Shown: positions 17,221 to 30,711 of the stretch, in pieces | Layout: each line of letters begins with the position of its first letter | How positions within the stretch are numbered: position 1 is the stretch's first letter | Assembly: GCF_024746835.1 (NCBI RefSeq) | Contig: NZ_CP080531.1 | Coordinates: forward strand, 7,150,001-7,214,000 | Direction of reading: 5' to 3' | DNA: 64,000 bases | DNA from: Mesorhizobium sp. AR02 | Lineage (GTDB): Bacteria > Pseudomonadota > Alphaproteobacteria > Rhizobiales > Rhizobiaceae | Program-made: the position numbers and the translations under genes | Notes under the pieces: generated by a model | Seen by the model: the letters and a program-made list of their open reading frames with translations, nothing else | What the model was told of the DNA's origin: nothing | Databases searched by the model: none

Positions 17221-18609
17221 CTACCCCCGTCCCATCCTGTTCCAGGCATCGAGCCCGGCGATCTTGTAGGCTTCGGCGAGCGTCGGGTAGTTGAAGGTGT
17301 TGTTGACGAAGAAGTCGACCGTGCCGCCGAGATTGATGACCGCCTGGCCGATGTGAATGAGCTCGGTGGCGCCCTCGCCGACGATATGCGCGCCGAGCAG
17401 GCGGCGCGTTTCGATCGAGAACAGCAGCTTCAGGAAGCCGGTATTGACGCCCATAATGTGTCCACGCGAGGTCTCGCGAAAGCGTGCCACGCCAACTTCA
17501 TAGGCGGCTCCACTCTCACGCACCTGTTCCTCGGACTGGCCGACAGTGGAGATCTCCGGCACGGCGTAAATGCCATATGGGAAAGTTTCCGGCGGTGGCG
17601 GGAGCGGCACGCCGAAGGCGTGGCAGGCGGCCACCCTGCCCTGCTCCATCGAGGTCGAGGCGAGGCTCGGGAAGCCGATGACGTCGCCGGCGGCGTAGAT
17701 GTTGGGCACGCTGGTCTGGAAGGTCTGCGGGTCGACCTTGATGCGGCCCCTGGAGTCGGCGTCGATGCCGACCACGTCGAGGCCCAAGGTTCCGACATTG
17801 CCGGTGCGACCGGCGGCGTAGAGCACGACATCCGAACGGATGGTGCGGCCGTCGGCCAGTTCCACCTCGGCCGTTTCCGGCTTGGAGCGGATTTCCTTCA
17901 CCGCGCTGCCGAGCCTTATCGTCATGCCGCGGTCGCGCATCTGGTGGATAAAATCGTCGACGATCTCGCGATCGACGAAATCGAGGATGGTGTTGCGCGG
18001 CTCGACCAGCGTCACCGGCACGTCGAGGGCGGAAAAGATCGTCGCATATTCGACGCCGATGACGCCGCCGCCGATCACCGTCAGCGTGCGCGGCAACTGG
18101 CCGAGTTCCAGCATCTCGTCGCTGTCGAAAACACGGGTCTTGTCGAAAGGCACGTCGCGCGGTCGGTGCGGCCTCGTGCCAACCGCGATCAGCGCATGAG
18201 CGAAGCCAACCTCGCTGTAGTCGCCGGTGTCAGTGGTCAGGCTGACCTTGTTGGGGCCGAGAAATTTTACCGAGGCACGCGCGCTCTTGACCGTGTTGCG
18301 CATGAACTGGTGCTGCAGCACCTCAACCTCGTGATCGAGCGTCTTGTGCAGGCGCTCGACCAGATCGCCGACCGAAATATCCTGCTTGACCCGATAGCCG
18401 CGTCCGTAAAAACCGCGCTCGCGCCACCCGGAGAGATTGAGCACGGTTTCGCGCAGCGTCTTCGAGGGAATGGTGCCGGTGTGCACGGAGACGCCGCCAA
18501 GACGCCGGCCGCGGTCGACCACCAGCACCGACTTGCCGAGCTTGGCCGACTGCACCGCGGCGCGGCGGCCAGAAGGGCCGCTGCCGATGACCAGCATGTC
18601 GTAGTCCAT
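17221..18609 (-). CDS. sthA: Soluble pyridine nucleotide transhydrogenase (Si-specific)
   Basis: SthA passes hydride between NADPH and NAD, balancing the two pools in the cytosol. The 462-residue flavoprotein has FAD motif GSGPSGRRAA at the N-terminus, a GGVSVHTGTIPSKTLRE segment in which the redox-cysteine pair of disulfide reductases is absent (as in SthA), an NAD-binding GGGVIGVEYATIF near residue 180, a second FAD motif NIYAAGDVIGFPSLASTSME, and the dimer domain ending NNTFNYPTLAEAYKIAGLDAW. Full length and well conserved; monocistronic. Confidence 0.95.
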   Translation of the reverse strand: MDYDMLVIGSGPSGRRAAVQSAKLGKSVLVVDRGRRLGGVSVHTGTIPSKTLRETVLNLSGWRERGFYGRGYRVKQDISVGDLVERLHKTLDHEVEVLQHQFMRNTVKSARASVKFLGPNKVSLTTDTGDYSEVGFAHALIAVGTRPHRPRDVPFDKTRVFDSDEMLELGQLPRTLTVIGGGVIGVEYATIFSALDVPVTLVEPRNTILDFVDREIVDDFIHQMRDRGMTIRLGSAVKEIRSKPETAEVELADGRTIRSDVVLYAAGRTGNVGTLGLDVVGIDADSRGRIKVDPQTFQTSVPNIYAAGDVIGFPSLASTSMEQGRVAACHAFGVPLPPPPETFPYGIYAVPEISTVGQSEEQVRESGAAYEVGVARFRETSRGHIMGVNTGFLKLLFSIETRRLLGAHIVGEGATELIHIGQAVINLGGTVDFFVNNTFNYPTLAEAYKIAGLDAWNRMGRG

Positions 18610-18825
18610 ATTTCCCCGTCCCCTCGCCTCTGCTTCAGAGTGCTTTTGTTGCGCCGCAACAAGCTAATGCCATCCGCGCGGCAAATTCAACCGATTCGGA
18701 TTGTGTCCTGCGTCGCTCGATCCCTGAACTCTGGAAAGCGCCGACCTTGATTCCGACACAGGCCTTCACCATTTCATCATCGAGCGGTCCGCACCCTATG
18801 TCGGGCCTTGTTACGAGGAAATGAC

Positions 18826-19296
18826 ATGAACGCGCGCGTTCTCGACGGCGAAATCATCAACACCCGGCTTGACGATGTCAGGGCCTATGAAGGGGTGCGC
18901 ACAAGGCGCATCCTGGCCTTCGTGCTCGACTATATCATCGTCGCGCTGCTCACCATTCCTTTCGCCATACTGGTGTTCTTCCTCGGGCTTTTGACCCTGG
19001 GTCTTGGCTGGATGCTGTTCGGCGCCCTCGTGCCGGCCGTCGCCATCCTCTACATCTGGAACACGCTGGGCAGCGCTGACCAGGCGACCACCGGCATGAA
19101 GGTGATGGGCATCCGCCTCGACCGGCTCGACGGCCGGCCGATCGACGGCCTGACCGCGGTCGTCCATTCCGTGCTGTTCTGGGCCGGCAATGTCATCCTG
19201 TCGCCGCTGGTCCTGCTGGTGACCTTGTTCTCCGACCGCAAGCGCACGCTGCACGACCTTCTGCTCGGCACGGTGGTCAGCCGCGGCGGCCGTTAA
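18826..19296 (+). CDS. RDD family membrane protein
   Basis: The 156-residue protein has an RDD-type core with the opening RTRRILAFVLDYIIVALLTI, two long hydrophobic segments, then STGMKVMGIRLDR-like ATTGMKVMGIRLDRLDGRPI and a third segment ending SDRKRTLHDLLLGTVV. A strong Shine-Dalgarno (GAGGAA) precedes ATG 18826. Function of RDD proteins is unsettled; some are cation exchangers. It precedes bpt by 139 bases on the same strand. Confidence 0.88.
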   Translation: MNARVLDGEIINTRLDDVRAYEGVRTRRILAFVLDYIIVALLTIPFAILVFFLGLLTLGLGWMLFGALVPAVAILYIWNTLGSADQATTGMKVMGIRLDRLDGRPIDGLTAVVHSVLFWAGNVILSPLVLLVTLFSDRKRTLHDLLLGTVVSRGGR

Positions 19297-19435
19297 AGGC
19301 GGTTTTCGGGGGCGCTCCCGCGTCGTCGGCGCAAATGTGAAGGCATCCGCTTGCGCGTACCTTCACAATCCTGTTGAATTTTTCGCTTTCCGCGCCAAAG
19401 GTAGAGCGACTCGAAGGAGTGTTTCCAAGACTTAG

Positions 19436-20200
19436 ATGACGCAGCATCCGACCCAGTCGCCGCAGTTCTTCCTGACCGCGCCGTCGCCGTGCCCCTATCT
19501 CGACGGCCAGTTCGAGCGCAAGGTGTTCACGCATCTGGTCGGCGACAAGGCGTCGGAGATGAACGACCTCTTGACGCAAGGTGGCTTCCGGCGCTCGCAG
19601 AACATTGCCTACAGGCCGGCCTGCGAGACGTGCCGCGCCTGCGTGTCGGTGCGCATCCTCGCCCAGGAATTCACCGCCAGCCGCAACATGAAGCGCGTGC
19701 TGCAGCACAATTCCGACCTCGTCGGCGCCATGCACAATGCCGAGCCCTCGACCGAACAATATTCGCTGTTCCGCAGCTATCTCGATGCCCGCCACCGCCG
19801 CGGCGGCATGTCCGACATGACGGTGCTCGACTACGCCATGATGGTCGAGGACACCCATGTCGACACCAAGGTGATCGAATACCGGCGGCGCGGGCCCGAC
19901 ACTTTCATCACCGGCAAGGGTCAGGGTGAGCTCATCGCGGTGGCGCTCACCGACAAGATGGCCGACGGGCTGTCGATGGTCTATTCCTACTTTAATCCCG
20001 AATTCGAGGAGCGTTCGCTCGGCACGTTCATGATCCTCGACCACATCGCCCGCGCCAGGGCGATGGGCCTGCCCCATGTCTACCTCGGCTACTGGGTCAA
20101 CGGCTCGCGCAAGATGAATTATAAGATGCGCTTCATGCCGCAGGAGCATCTCGGCCCCAAGGGCTGGGAGCGCTACACCAACGAAGCGGTTTCACGCTGA
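19436..20200 (+). CDS. bpt: Aspartate/glutamate leucyltransferase (N-end rule)
   Basis: Bpt attaches leucine from Leu-tRNA to proteins with N-terminal Asp or Glu, marking them for ClpS/ClpAP decay. The 254-residue protein has the family landmarks: [18 protein letters not shown] near the start, [16 protein letters not shown] with the conserved cysteines (residues 60-80), and the C-terminal GNAT-like region [19 protein letters not shown] and [17 protein letters not shown]. Length fits the family. Transcribed with the RDD gene upstream and a DMT transporter downstream. Confidence 0.95.
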   Translation: MTQHPTQSPQFFLTAPSPCPYLDGQFERKVFTHLVGDKASEMNDLLTQGGFRRSQNIAYRPACETCRACVSVRILAQEFTASRNMKRVLQHNSDLVGAMHNAEPSTEQYSLFRSYLDARHRRGGMSDMTVLDYAMMVEDTHVDTKVIEYRRRGPDTFITGKGQGELIAVALTDKMADGLSMVYSYFNPEFEERSLGTFMILDHIARARAMGLPHVYLGYWVNGSRKMNYKMRFMPQEHLGPKGWERYTNEAVSR

Positions 20201-20328
20201 GTTTTTCCACGATCCGCGCTTAAACTGTTTCAAGGCAGGGGATGCTGGTCTTTCAGCCGGTTGGCTGGAGAAAGTGCGCCATTGCACCGGTCAGCCGTCG
20301 GCCTGCATGTCATTGCGAAGGTTCCTGC

Positions 20329-21225
20329 ATGTCCTCCCATCACGATCACCAGAAGGGCCTTCTGATAACCGCCATCGGCGGACTGACGCTGACCGTCGAT
20401 ATACCGTTGATCCGCCTCGCCGACGGTGGCGCATGGACGATCATGCTGCTGCGCACCGGCACCACGTTCGTCGCGGCCATGGTCATCTGGTCGCTCTGGC
20501 GCGCGCTCAGCCGGAACGCACCGCCGCTCATCCCCGGCTGGTCAGGCCTGATTGTGGCGATCTGCTATGGACTGACCGGGATCACCTTCGTCACCGCCGT
20601 CTATCACACCTCGACCGCCGATCTGGTGTTCATCCTGGCCTTCAACACCGTATTCGCGGGCTTGCTGTCCTGGCTATTCCTGAAGGAAAGGCCGCAGCTG
20701 GTGACGATCATCGCCATGTCGATCATGATCCTCGGTGTGCTGGTCATCGTCGGCGGCTCGGTCGGCACCGGCAAGCTGTTCGGCGATTTCATGGCGCTTT
20801 GCTCGGCCTTCTTCATCGCGGTGGCCATCACCATCTCGCGCGCCAGCGGCAAGGACATGGGCTTCACCTCGCTCGTCGGCGTCCTTCTGCCGCTCGCCCT
20901 GGCAGCCTTCATGGTCACCGGCGAGGGCTTTCACGTCAACGCGCCCTGGTGGATCATCTTCAACGGCGCCGTCATCATGCCGATCTCGTTCTTCTGCCTC
21001 GCCGCCGGGCCGAAATACATTTCGGGGCCGGAAGTGGCGATGTTCTACCTGCTCGAAACCGTGCTGGCGCCGGTGTGGGTGTGGATGATCTTTGCCGAGG
21101 CACCAACCCGCAACAGCCTGATCGGTGGCGGAATCCTGATCGTCACTTTGGTCGTCCATTCGCTCTGGCAGCTGCATGACGGCCGCAAGCACCGCGGTGA
21201 CTTAGCGGTGCACCATCCGGTTTAA
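20329..21225 (+). CDS. DMT superfamily (EamA) transporter
   Basis: The 298-residue protein has ten membrane segments arranged as two EamA repeats. The start GLLITAIGGLTLTVDIPLIR and the phrase ALCSAFFIAVAITISR at the beginning of the second repeat are typical, and the last segments contain LETVLAPVWVWMIFAEAP. These transporters export metabolites; substrate unknown. ATG 20329 is chosen because upstream in-frame codons lack hydrophobic character. Confidence 0.88.
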   Translation: MSSHHDHQKGLLITAIGGLTLTVDIPLIRLADGGAWTIMLLRTGTTFVAAMVIWSLWRALSRNAPPLIPGWSGLIVAICYGLTGITFVTAVYHTSTADLVFILAFNTVFAGLLSWLFLKERPQLVTIIAMSIMILGVLVIVGGSVGTGKLFGDFMALCSAFFIAVAITISRASGKDMGFTSLVGVLLPLALAAFMVTGEGFHVNAPWWIIFNGAVIMPISFFCLAAGPKYISGPEVAMFYLLETVLAPVWVWMIFAEAPTRNSLIGGGILIVTLVVHSLWQLHDGRKHRGDLAVHHPV

Positions 21226-21259
21226 GGCATGTCGATATTCAGGTGATGCCGGCCTGCAA

Positions 21260-22474
21260 TCAGGCGCTGGCCTTCTTCGCCGCGCCAGGTTCCGGCAGGA
21301 TCTCGATCTGTGGGCTGGCCTCGATTTCGACCGCCGAGTCGGCGGCCATCTCGTCGACCAGTTCCACCTCGCGCAGCCACTCGCGCCAGATGGCGACCAA
21401 CAGCGCCATCAGCACCGGGCCGATGAACAGGCCGAGAAACCCCATGGTCTTGACGCCGCCGATCAGGCCGAAAAAGGTCGGCAGGAATGGCAGTTTTATC
21501 GGTCCGCCGACGAGCTTCGGGCGCAGCGTCTTGTCGACGATGAACAGCTCGACCGCGCCCCACAGGAACAGCGCCAGACCGGTCATGGGCGAGCCGCTGG
21601 CCGCGAGGTAGATCGAGACAAGGGTGAAGGACAAAGGCGCGCCGCCGGGGATGAGCGCCATGACGCCGGTCAGGGCGCCGAGCGTCACTGGCGACGGCAC
21701 GCCGGCCAGCCAGTAGGCAATGCCCAGCACCAACCCCTCGCCGATGGCGATGACAGTCATGCCGGTCACCGTCGAGGAAATGGTCGCCGGCACGACGCGC
21801 GAAATCCGCTCCCATCTCGTCGGCAGGATGCGCTCGCCGAGGCGGTCGATCTGGCCGGCAAAATGCTCGCCATCGCGATAGGCGAAGAACAGGGCGATCA
21901 TCATGAACAGCAGCGTCAACAGCAGCCCGAAGGCACTGCCGCCGGCGGCCAAGGCGCCGCGATAGATGCTGCCGATATTGGCGCCGCTGACCAGTTGGAT
22001 CAGTTCACCAATGCCGCCGGGATGACCGAAATTGGTCGTCCATTGCTCGTTGAGCCAGTCGCCCACGACAGGCATGGTCGCGATCCAGTGCGGCGTCACC
22101 GCACCATGCCGATTGGTCTCGATCGCCCAGCCGACCCACTCGCGCACCTCGTTGATGGCGTAGGTTCCGGCAAGCGCGATCGGTATCACCAGGAAGGCAA
22201 GGATGAACAGGATGGCCAGAGTGGCGGCGATGGTGCGGTTGCCGCCGACGCCGGCCAGCAGCCGCTGATAAAGCGGCCAGCTGGCGAAAGCGATGACGAG
22301 CGCGGCCAGTACCGGGAACAGGAAGCCGTGGAAGAAATAGACGCCAGCGGCGACGATCAGCACCAGCAGCCAGCGCGCCGCCGACAGCGGCGGAATGACA
22401 GCCGACCGCAGCGGCGTCGACAGGCCGAACAGGCGCTGCTGCCGTTCCGGTTTCTGGATCTTGGATTCCTTCAA
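21260..22474 (-). CDS. AI-2E family transporter (PerM/YdiK-like permease)
   Basis: The 404-residue protein has eight predicted membrane segments. The N-terminal part includes VYFFHGFLFPVLAALVIAFA, the middle a long periplasmic region and LLTLLFMMIALFFAYRDGE, and the C-terminal part GALTGVMALIPGGAPLSFTL and VGGPIKLPFLPTFFGLIGGV, the family signature. Despite the name, most members have unknown substrates. No in-frame ATG exists near the front, so TTG 22474 is the best start. An inverted-repeat element lies between it and parC. Confidence 0.87.
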   Translation of the reverse strand: MKESKIQKPERQQRLFGLSTPLRSAVIPPLSAARWLLVLIVAAGVYFFHGFLFPVLAALVIAFASWPLYQRLLAGVGGNRTIAATLAILFILAFLVIPIALAGTYAINEVREWVGWAIETNRHGAVTPHWIATMPVVGDWLNEQWTTNFGHPGGIGELIQLVSGANIGSIYRGALAAGGSAFGLLLTLLFMMIALFFAYRDGEHFAGQIDRLGERILPTRWERISRVVPATISSTVTGMTVIAIGEGLVLGIAYWLAGVPSPVTLGALTGVMALIPGGAPLSFTLVSIYLAASGSPMTGLALFLWGAVELFIVDKTLRPKLVGGPIKLPFLPTFFGLIGGVKTMGFLGLFIGPVLMALLVAIWREWLREVELVDEMAADSAVEIEASPQIEILPEPGAAKKASA

Positions 22475-22563
22475 ACGCCCGTGTCTCCCAAACGCCCTTC
22501 CCCGTTATGCACTGATATAGTGCAGCAATCGTGACGATACTCCAAATGGTGAGGATGAAGCTG

Positions 22564-22744
22564 CCAATCTCCCCCTCGTGGGGGAGATGTCCGGCAGGAC
22601 AGAGGGAGGCGTGAAGGATCGCCGACGTTGGTATTTTGCGACCAAGAACCGAGACAGATGCAGGGAGCCATGACTATTTGATACGCTGGCGGGACAGCGC
22701 CCCCCTCTGGCCTGCCGGCCATCTCCCCCACGAGGGGGGAGATC
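22564..22744. repeat. Intergenic inverted-repeat element (CTCCCCC family)
   Basis: The arm AATCTCCCCCTCGTGGGGGAG (about 22565-22586, with GATGTCCGGCAGGAC following) recurs in inverted form near 22705-22744 as GGCCTGCCGGCCATCTCCCC followed by CACGAGGGGGGAGAT. The centre is unrelated sequence of about 90 bases. It is the same architecture as the elements at 3.7, 41.6, 42.7, 45.6 and 63.0 kb. Confidence 0.75.
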
Positions 22745-22750
22745 GCAGCA

Positions 22751-25003
<2,253 letters not shown>

Positions 25004-25341
25004 AGGCTGGGACTAGCCGAGCGGGTGATTCGCGGCAAGAGGCGCGCACCGGACCGGACGACTTGTGCGCTGTTCTGCAACAGGAAACAGCAAGGTCGAG
25101 CTTGCCGGCCAACATCAGTCTGTTACATGCCACATCTATTGCGAAGCACGGTAACGCTCTACGGCCCGACCTTCATGCCAAATTCACTGCATTCTGCAAT
25201 AGCGTTCGGATCGGGTTTGCCTTTCACCGCGATTTTTGACCATTGTGCCGGGACACGCCTTTTTCCCGTCCAGTTCGTCACGGAATGGTGATGGCGCGAA
25301 GAATTGAAAAACAATTTCAGGACACTCTCAGGGACCTTGCG
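25004..25341. other. Gene-free stretch between parC and the exported protein
   Basis: These 338 bases contain the divergent upstream regions of parC and the exported-protein gene. I see no RNA gene, strong palindrome or repeat; the sequence is somewhat richer in A+T than the flanking genes, as expected for promoters. An in-frame extension of the downstream gene to 25243 is open but has no coding character. Confidence 0.5.
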
Positions 25342-26532
25342 ATGACAATCAAACGCTCAACTCTCCGGAAATTCGCTCTTTCGACCTTCTTGTTCACACT
25401 GCCGCTGAATGCGGCCCTTGCCCAGGACACGGCGGTTGCCGACCGGCTGAAGGCGGCGCTGGCCGCCCAGGGCGTCGACATCTCCTGGACCGGCGTCACC
25501 GGCGACAATACCAGCATGGTGCTGCAGGGCGTTGCCATCAAGCCAGCGGCGGAAAAGGAAGCCCTCACCATCGGCGACGTCAAGCTCGAGGGTGTGACCG
25601 CCGCCAATGGCGGCTTCGACATCGGCACCGTGTCGACGTCGGCCTTCGAACACAGCAAGGATGGCGTCACCCTCAATCTCAGCCCCTTCGTCATCCACGA
25701 CATGACGGTTCCGGCAGACGGCGCCACCGGCCCACTCGGTGCGCTGATGATCTACAAGTCCGCCGAACTCTCGAATATGACGGTCAAGGTTGCCGACAAG
25801 ACCGCATTCTCGATGGACGGGCTTGCCATCAAGATCACACCGCCCGCGGACGGCAAGGCGATGGAATTCACCGGCACCACCGAAAAGTTCAATGCCGACC
25901 TGACGCTAGTCGACGATCCCAAGTCGAAGGAAGTCATCGACGCGCTCGGCTACCAGAACATCGCGGGCAATTTCGAGATAGCCGGCACCTGGCAGCCGAC
26001 GGATGGCAAGATGGAGCTGTCGAAGTACGACATCTCGGTCGAGAATGCCGGCACGCTCGGCATGACCTTCGACCTCGGCGGCTACACGATGGACTTCGTC
26101 AAGTCGCTGCAGGAAATGCAGAAGAAGATGGCCGCGCAGCCGGAAGGCGCGGACAATTCGGCGCAAGGCATGGCCATGCTCGGCCTGCTGCAGCAGCTGT
26201 CGTTCAACAGCGCCTCGATCCGCTTCGACGACGATTCGCTGACCGGCAAGGTCTTGGAATATGTCGGCAAGCAGCAAGGCATGTCGGCCAAGGACATCGC
26301 CAACCAGGCCAAGGCGATCGTGCCGTTCGGCATGTCGCAGCTCAACAATCCGGAATTGACGGCGCAGGTGACGGCTGCGGTCAGCAAATATCTCGACGAT
26401 CCGAAGAGCCTCGAAGTCTCGGCAGAGCCGCCGGCATCGGTGCCCTTCGCGCTGATCATGGCGGGCGCCATGTCCAATCCGCTCGACCTGCCGAAGACGC
26501 TTGGCGTCAGCGTCAAGGCCAACGAGGACTGA
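25342..26532 (+). CDS. Exported protein of unknown function
   Basis: The 396-residue protein starts with a signal peptide (RKFALSTFLFTLPLNAALAQ, cleavage after AQ near residue 28). The mature part is rich in beta-strand-type sequence with repeated phrases such as GVTGDNTSMVLQGVAIKP and GVTAANGGFDIGTVSTSAF, followed by a mixed helical region (KSLQEMQKKMAAQPEG). This resembles the large periplasmic or outer-membrane-associated proteins that are found in rhizobia without assigned function. ATG 25342 is chosen at the signal peptide. A strong bidirectional terminator follows. Confidence 0.75.
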   Translation: MTIKRSTLRKFALSTFLFTLPLNAALAQDTAVADRLKAALAAQGVDISWTGVTGDNTSMVLQGVAIKPAAEKEALTIGDVKLEGVTAANGGFDIGTVSTSAFEHSKDGVTLNLSPFVIHDMTVPADGATGPLGALMIYKSAELSNMTVKVADKTAFSMDGLAIKITPPADGKAMEFTGTTEKFNADLTLVDDPKSKEVIDALGYQNIAGNFEIAGTWQPTDGKMELSKYDISVENAGTLGMTFDLGGYTMDFVKSLQEMQKKMAAQPEGADNSAQGMAMLGLLQQLSFNSASIRFDDDSLTGKVLEYVGKQQGMSAKDIANQAKAIVPFGMSQLNNPELTAQVTAAVSKYLDDPKSLEVSAEPPASVPFALIMAGAMSNPLDLPKTLGVSVKANED

Positions 26533-26551
26533 TCGAAGCGGCCTCAAGATC

Positions 26552-26583
26552 AAAAAAGCCCGGCAGCGATGCCGGGCTTTTTT
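26552..26583. terminator. Bidirectional intrinsic terminator
   Basis: AAAAAAGCCCGGC, four bases (AGCG), ATGCCGGGCTTTTTT: an uninterrupted G+C stem flanked by A6 on the left and T6 on the right. It works for the exported-protein gene on the plus strand and for aspS on the minus strand. Confidence 0.9.
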
Positions 26584-26648
26584 GTTGGATTATCGAATCG
26601 AAAGAATCGGTTCGAACGGTTCTTTAAAGTGTCGCCCGAAGCTCGCGA

Positions 26649-28439
<1,791 letters not shown>

Positions 28440-28578
28440 GGTCATTGGTAAAGTCCGGGGTGCTGGGTGGCAGGCCAAAGCATCAAAGCCCGGCCCAAAA
28501 TTTGCGCGAAAAGCGCATGGGAGGCCGGATTTGTCAAGGCAAGCGGGCGATCCCCGCGCCCGGCATGCCGCCGAGCGT

Positions 28579-29337
28579 TCAGGCGAAGTGGATTTCGGCG
28601 CCCTGGCGTTCGAAGTCGGCGAGGATCGCGGCCGGCGCGGTCTTTTCGACCACCAGATGCCGGATCGCTTCGGCCCCGGCGATGCGATAGGGCGCCGCGG
28701 TGGCGAGCTTGTCGTTGGTGACGGCGATGACGATGCCGGCGCTGTTCCTGGCCATGGCCCGCTTAACCTCGGCCTCGGCCGAATCGAACGCCGTTACACC
28801 ACGTGAGGCGTCCAGGCCGCACGAGCCAAGGAAAAACAGATCGGCGCCGAGCTGCGCAATGGCGGCCAGCGTGTCGGCGCCGACGCAGGTTCCAAGGTCG
28901 CGGACAAACCTGCCGCCGAGCACGGTCAGTTCGACCGATGGGTGCTCGGACAGCGCCGAGGCAACACCGAGCGAATTGGTGGCGATGGTCAGGTTGAGGT
29001 CGCGCGGAATGGCCCTGGCAATGGCGGCGTTGGTGGTGCCGCCGTCGATGAACAGGCTCTGTCCGCTGGAGAGCAACGCAACGGCCGTGCTTGCCAGCCG
29101 TGCCTTCTCCTCCACCGCATGGCCGCCGCGCAGACCGATGGGGGCCGCGGCAAAGGGCGCCGCCGCAACCGCGCCACCATAGACCCGGCGACATTGCCCG
29201 GCTTTCGCCAATTCCCTGAGGTCGCGACGTACCGTGTCTTCCGAAACGCCGAAGCGGCTCGCCAGCTCGCCGGCCAGCACACTCCCCTCCGCCGCGAGGC
29301 GGTCGCGGATAAGCTGGTGCCGTTGATCGGTCAGCAT
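28579..29337 (-). CDS. DeoR/GlpR-family transcriptional regulator
   Basis: The 252-residue protein has an N-terminal DeoR helix-turn-helix ([40 protein letters not shown]) and a sugar-phosphate-binding domain with the phosphate loop [15 protein letters not shown] and later [20 protein letters not shown]. Such proteins repress sugar catabolism or transport genes and release DNA on binding a phosphosugar. It is divergent from an MFS sugar-type transporter; four phased TGCA motifs in between look like its target. Confidence 0.93.
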   Translation of the reverse strand: MLTDQRHQLIRDRLAAEGSVLAGELASRFGVSEDTVRRDLRELAKAGQCRRVYGGAVAAAPFAAAPIGLRGGHAVEEKARLASTAVALLSSGQSLFIDGGTTNAAIARAIPRDLNLTIATNSLGVASALSEHPSVELTVLGGRFVRDLGTCVGADTLAAIAQLGADLFFLGSCGLDASRGVTAFDSAEAEVKRAMARNSAGIVIAVTNDKLATAAPYRIAGAEAIRHLVVEKTAPAAILADFERQGAEIHFA

Positions 29338-29370
29338 TGCCTGATCCTGTTTCGCCTGATCGTATTTCTC

Positions 29371-29405
29371 TTTGCACGTTCTTGCATGTTCTGCACGTTT
29401 ATGCA
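29371..29405. promoter_or_regulatory. Four helically phased TGCA repeats, probable DeoR operator
   Basis: TGCACGTT, TGCATGTT, TGCACGTT and ATGCA occur at 29373, 29383, 29392 and 29402, spaced 10, 9 and 10 bases, in the intergenic region between the divergent DeoR and MFS genes. Direct repeats one helical turn apart fit multimeric DeoR binding. Confidence 0.5.
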
Positions 29406-29465
29406 AGGAGTGACTGACCAAGGCTGCCCGACAAGCCGGCCTCCCCTTCCTTTGAAAGCACCGCG

Positions 29466-30698
29466 ATGAGCTTTGGCCTGAACCTTGCCCCGCAACACCG
29501 CGTCTATGCCGGGTTCGCGATCTATTCCTTCGCCATGGGCAACATTTTTCCGCGGCTGCCCGATATCAAGCACGCCATGGGCATCGGCGACGGCACGCTC
29601 GGCCTCAGTCTGATCGGAACGCCGATCGGCACCTTGACGGCGTTGACGCTGGCGACGCCGCTGCTTGAGCGCGTCGGCTTCCGCCGTGCGCTGCTGGCCC
29701 TGGTCCCGCTGCTGGCGCTTGCCTATGCCATCGCGGTGCATGCGCCGGGGCCGCTGGCGCTGTTCCTGATGCTGTTTCCAGTCGGGCTGATGATCGGCAG
29801 TGTCGAGATCATGCTCAATGTCGAGGCCGACCGGACCGAATTCCTGGTCAAGCGCCGTATCATGAACCGCGCGCATTCTTTCTGGAGCATGGGCTTTTTC
29901 GGCGCCGGCCTGTTCGGCGCCGCGCTTGCGCATCTCGGCATGTCGCCGCAACTGCATCTGGCGCTGATCGTACCGATCGTCGCGATCTCGATGGCGTTGT
30001 TCCTCGGTGGTTACCAGCCGGCGCCGGGCCGTTTCGCCGGCACCGGCGAGAAGGCACCGATGCTGGCGCGACCGACGCTGCCGATCCTTGTCCTCGTCGC
30101 AGTGACGCTCGCCGCCATGCTGATGGAAGGCGCCAGCATCGACTGGTCGGCGATCTACATGCGCACCGTGTTCGAGTCAGGCCCCTTCGTCGCCGGCTTC
30201 ACCGTGGCGCTGTTTGCCTTTTCCCAGGCAACCACGCGCTTCTTCGCCGACAGTTTCGTCGACCGCAATTCGCCAAGCGGCGTGGCGCGGGTGCTGCTGG
30301 TGATGATGGCGGCCGGCGTGTTGATTGTCTTTTTCTCGCCCTCGCCATTCGTCTCCATGCTGGGCTTTGCCCTTCTGGGGATCGGCACCAGCGCCATCTT
30401 CCCGCTAGCGATCTCGGCCGCCGCCCAGCGGACGGACCGGCCGGCGGCGATCAATGTTGCGGCGCTGTCGCAGATCTCCTTCGTCGCCTTCCTGCTCGGC
30501 CCGCCGCTGCTCGGCTTCGTCTCCGACCATTGGGGCATCCGCTCGGCCTTTGGCATCGGCATCCCGTTCATCGTCCTCAGCCTGCTGACCGCGGGGTCGC
30601 TTGGCCGGCGGCCGGCCGCTGGCAAACCTGTCGCGCTGGCGGACGAGGCCCTCGAGCCGACATCGGACAAGATACTGGCGCGGGCAGCGGAGGGGTGA
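29466..30698 (+). CDS. MFS transporter (YbjJ/fucose-permease-like)
   Basis: The 410-residue, 12-helix protein begins LAPQHRVYAGFAIYSFAMGN and has the phrase FPRLPDIKHAMGIGDGTLGL, in which a short amphipathic piece replaces the usual loop; the second half holds EGASIDWSAIYMRTVFESGP and FSQATTRFFADSFVDR. This group moves sugars or exports metabolites. Control by the divergent DeoR regulator suggests a sugar or sugar-acid substrate. Confidence 0.87.
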   Translation: MSFGLNLAPQHRVYAGFAIYSFAMGNIFPRLPDIKHAMGIGDGTLGLSLIGTPIGTLTALTLATPLLERVGFRRALLALVPLLALAYAIAVHAPGPLALFLMLFPVGLMIGSVEIMLNVEADRTEFLVKRRIMNRAHSFWSMGFFGAGLFGAALAHLGMSPQLHLALIVPIVAISMALFLGGYQPAPGRFAGTGEKAPMLARPTLPILVLVAVTLAAMLMEGASIDWSAIYMRTVFESGPFVAGFTVALFAFSQATTRFFADSFVDRNSPSGVARVLLVMMAAGVLIVFFSPSPFVSMLGFALLGIGTSAIFPLAISAAAQRTDRPAAINVAALSQISFVAFLLGPPLLGFVSDHWGIRSAFGIGIPFIVLSLLTAGSLGRRPAAGKPVALADEALEPTSDKILARAAEG

Positions 30699-30711
30699 CT
30701 GGCGTCTGCCT

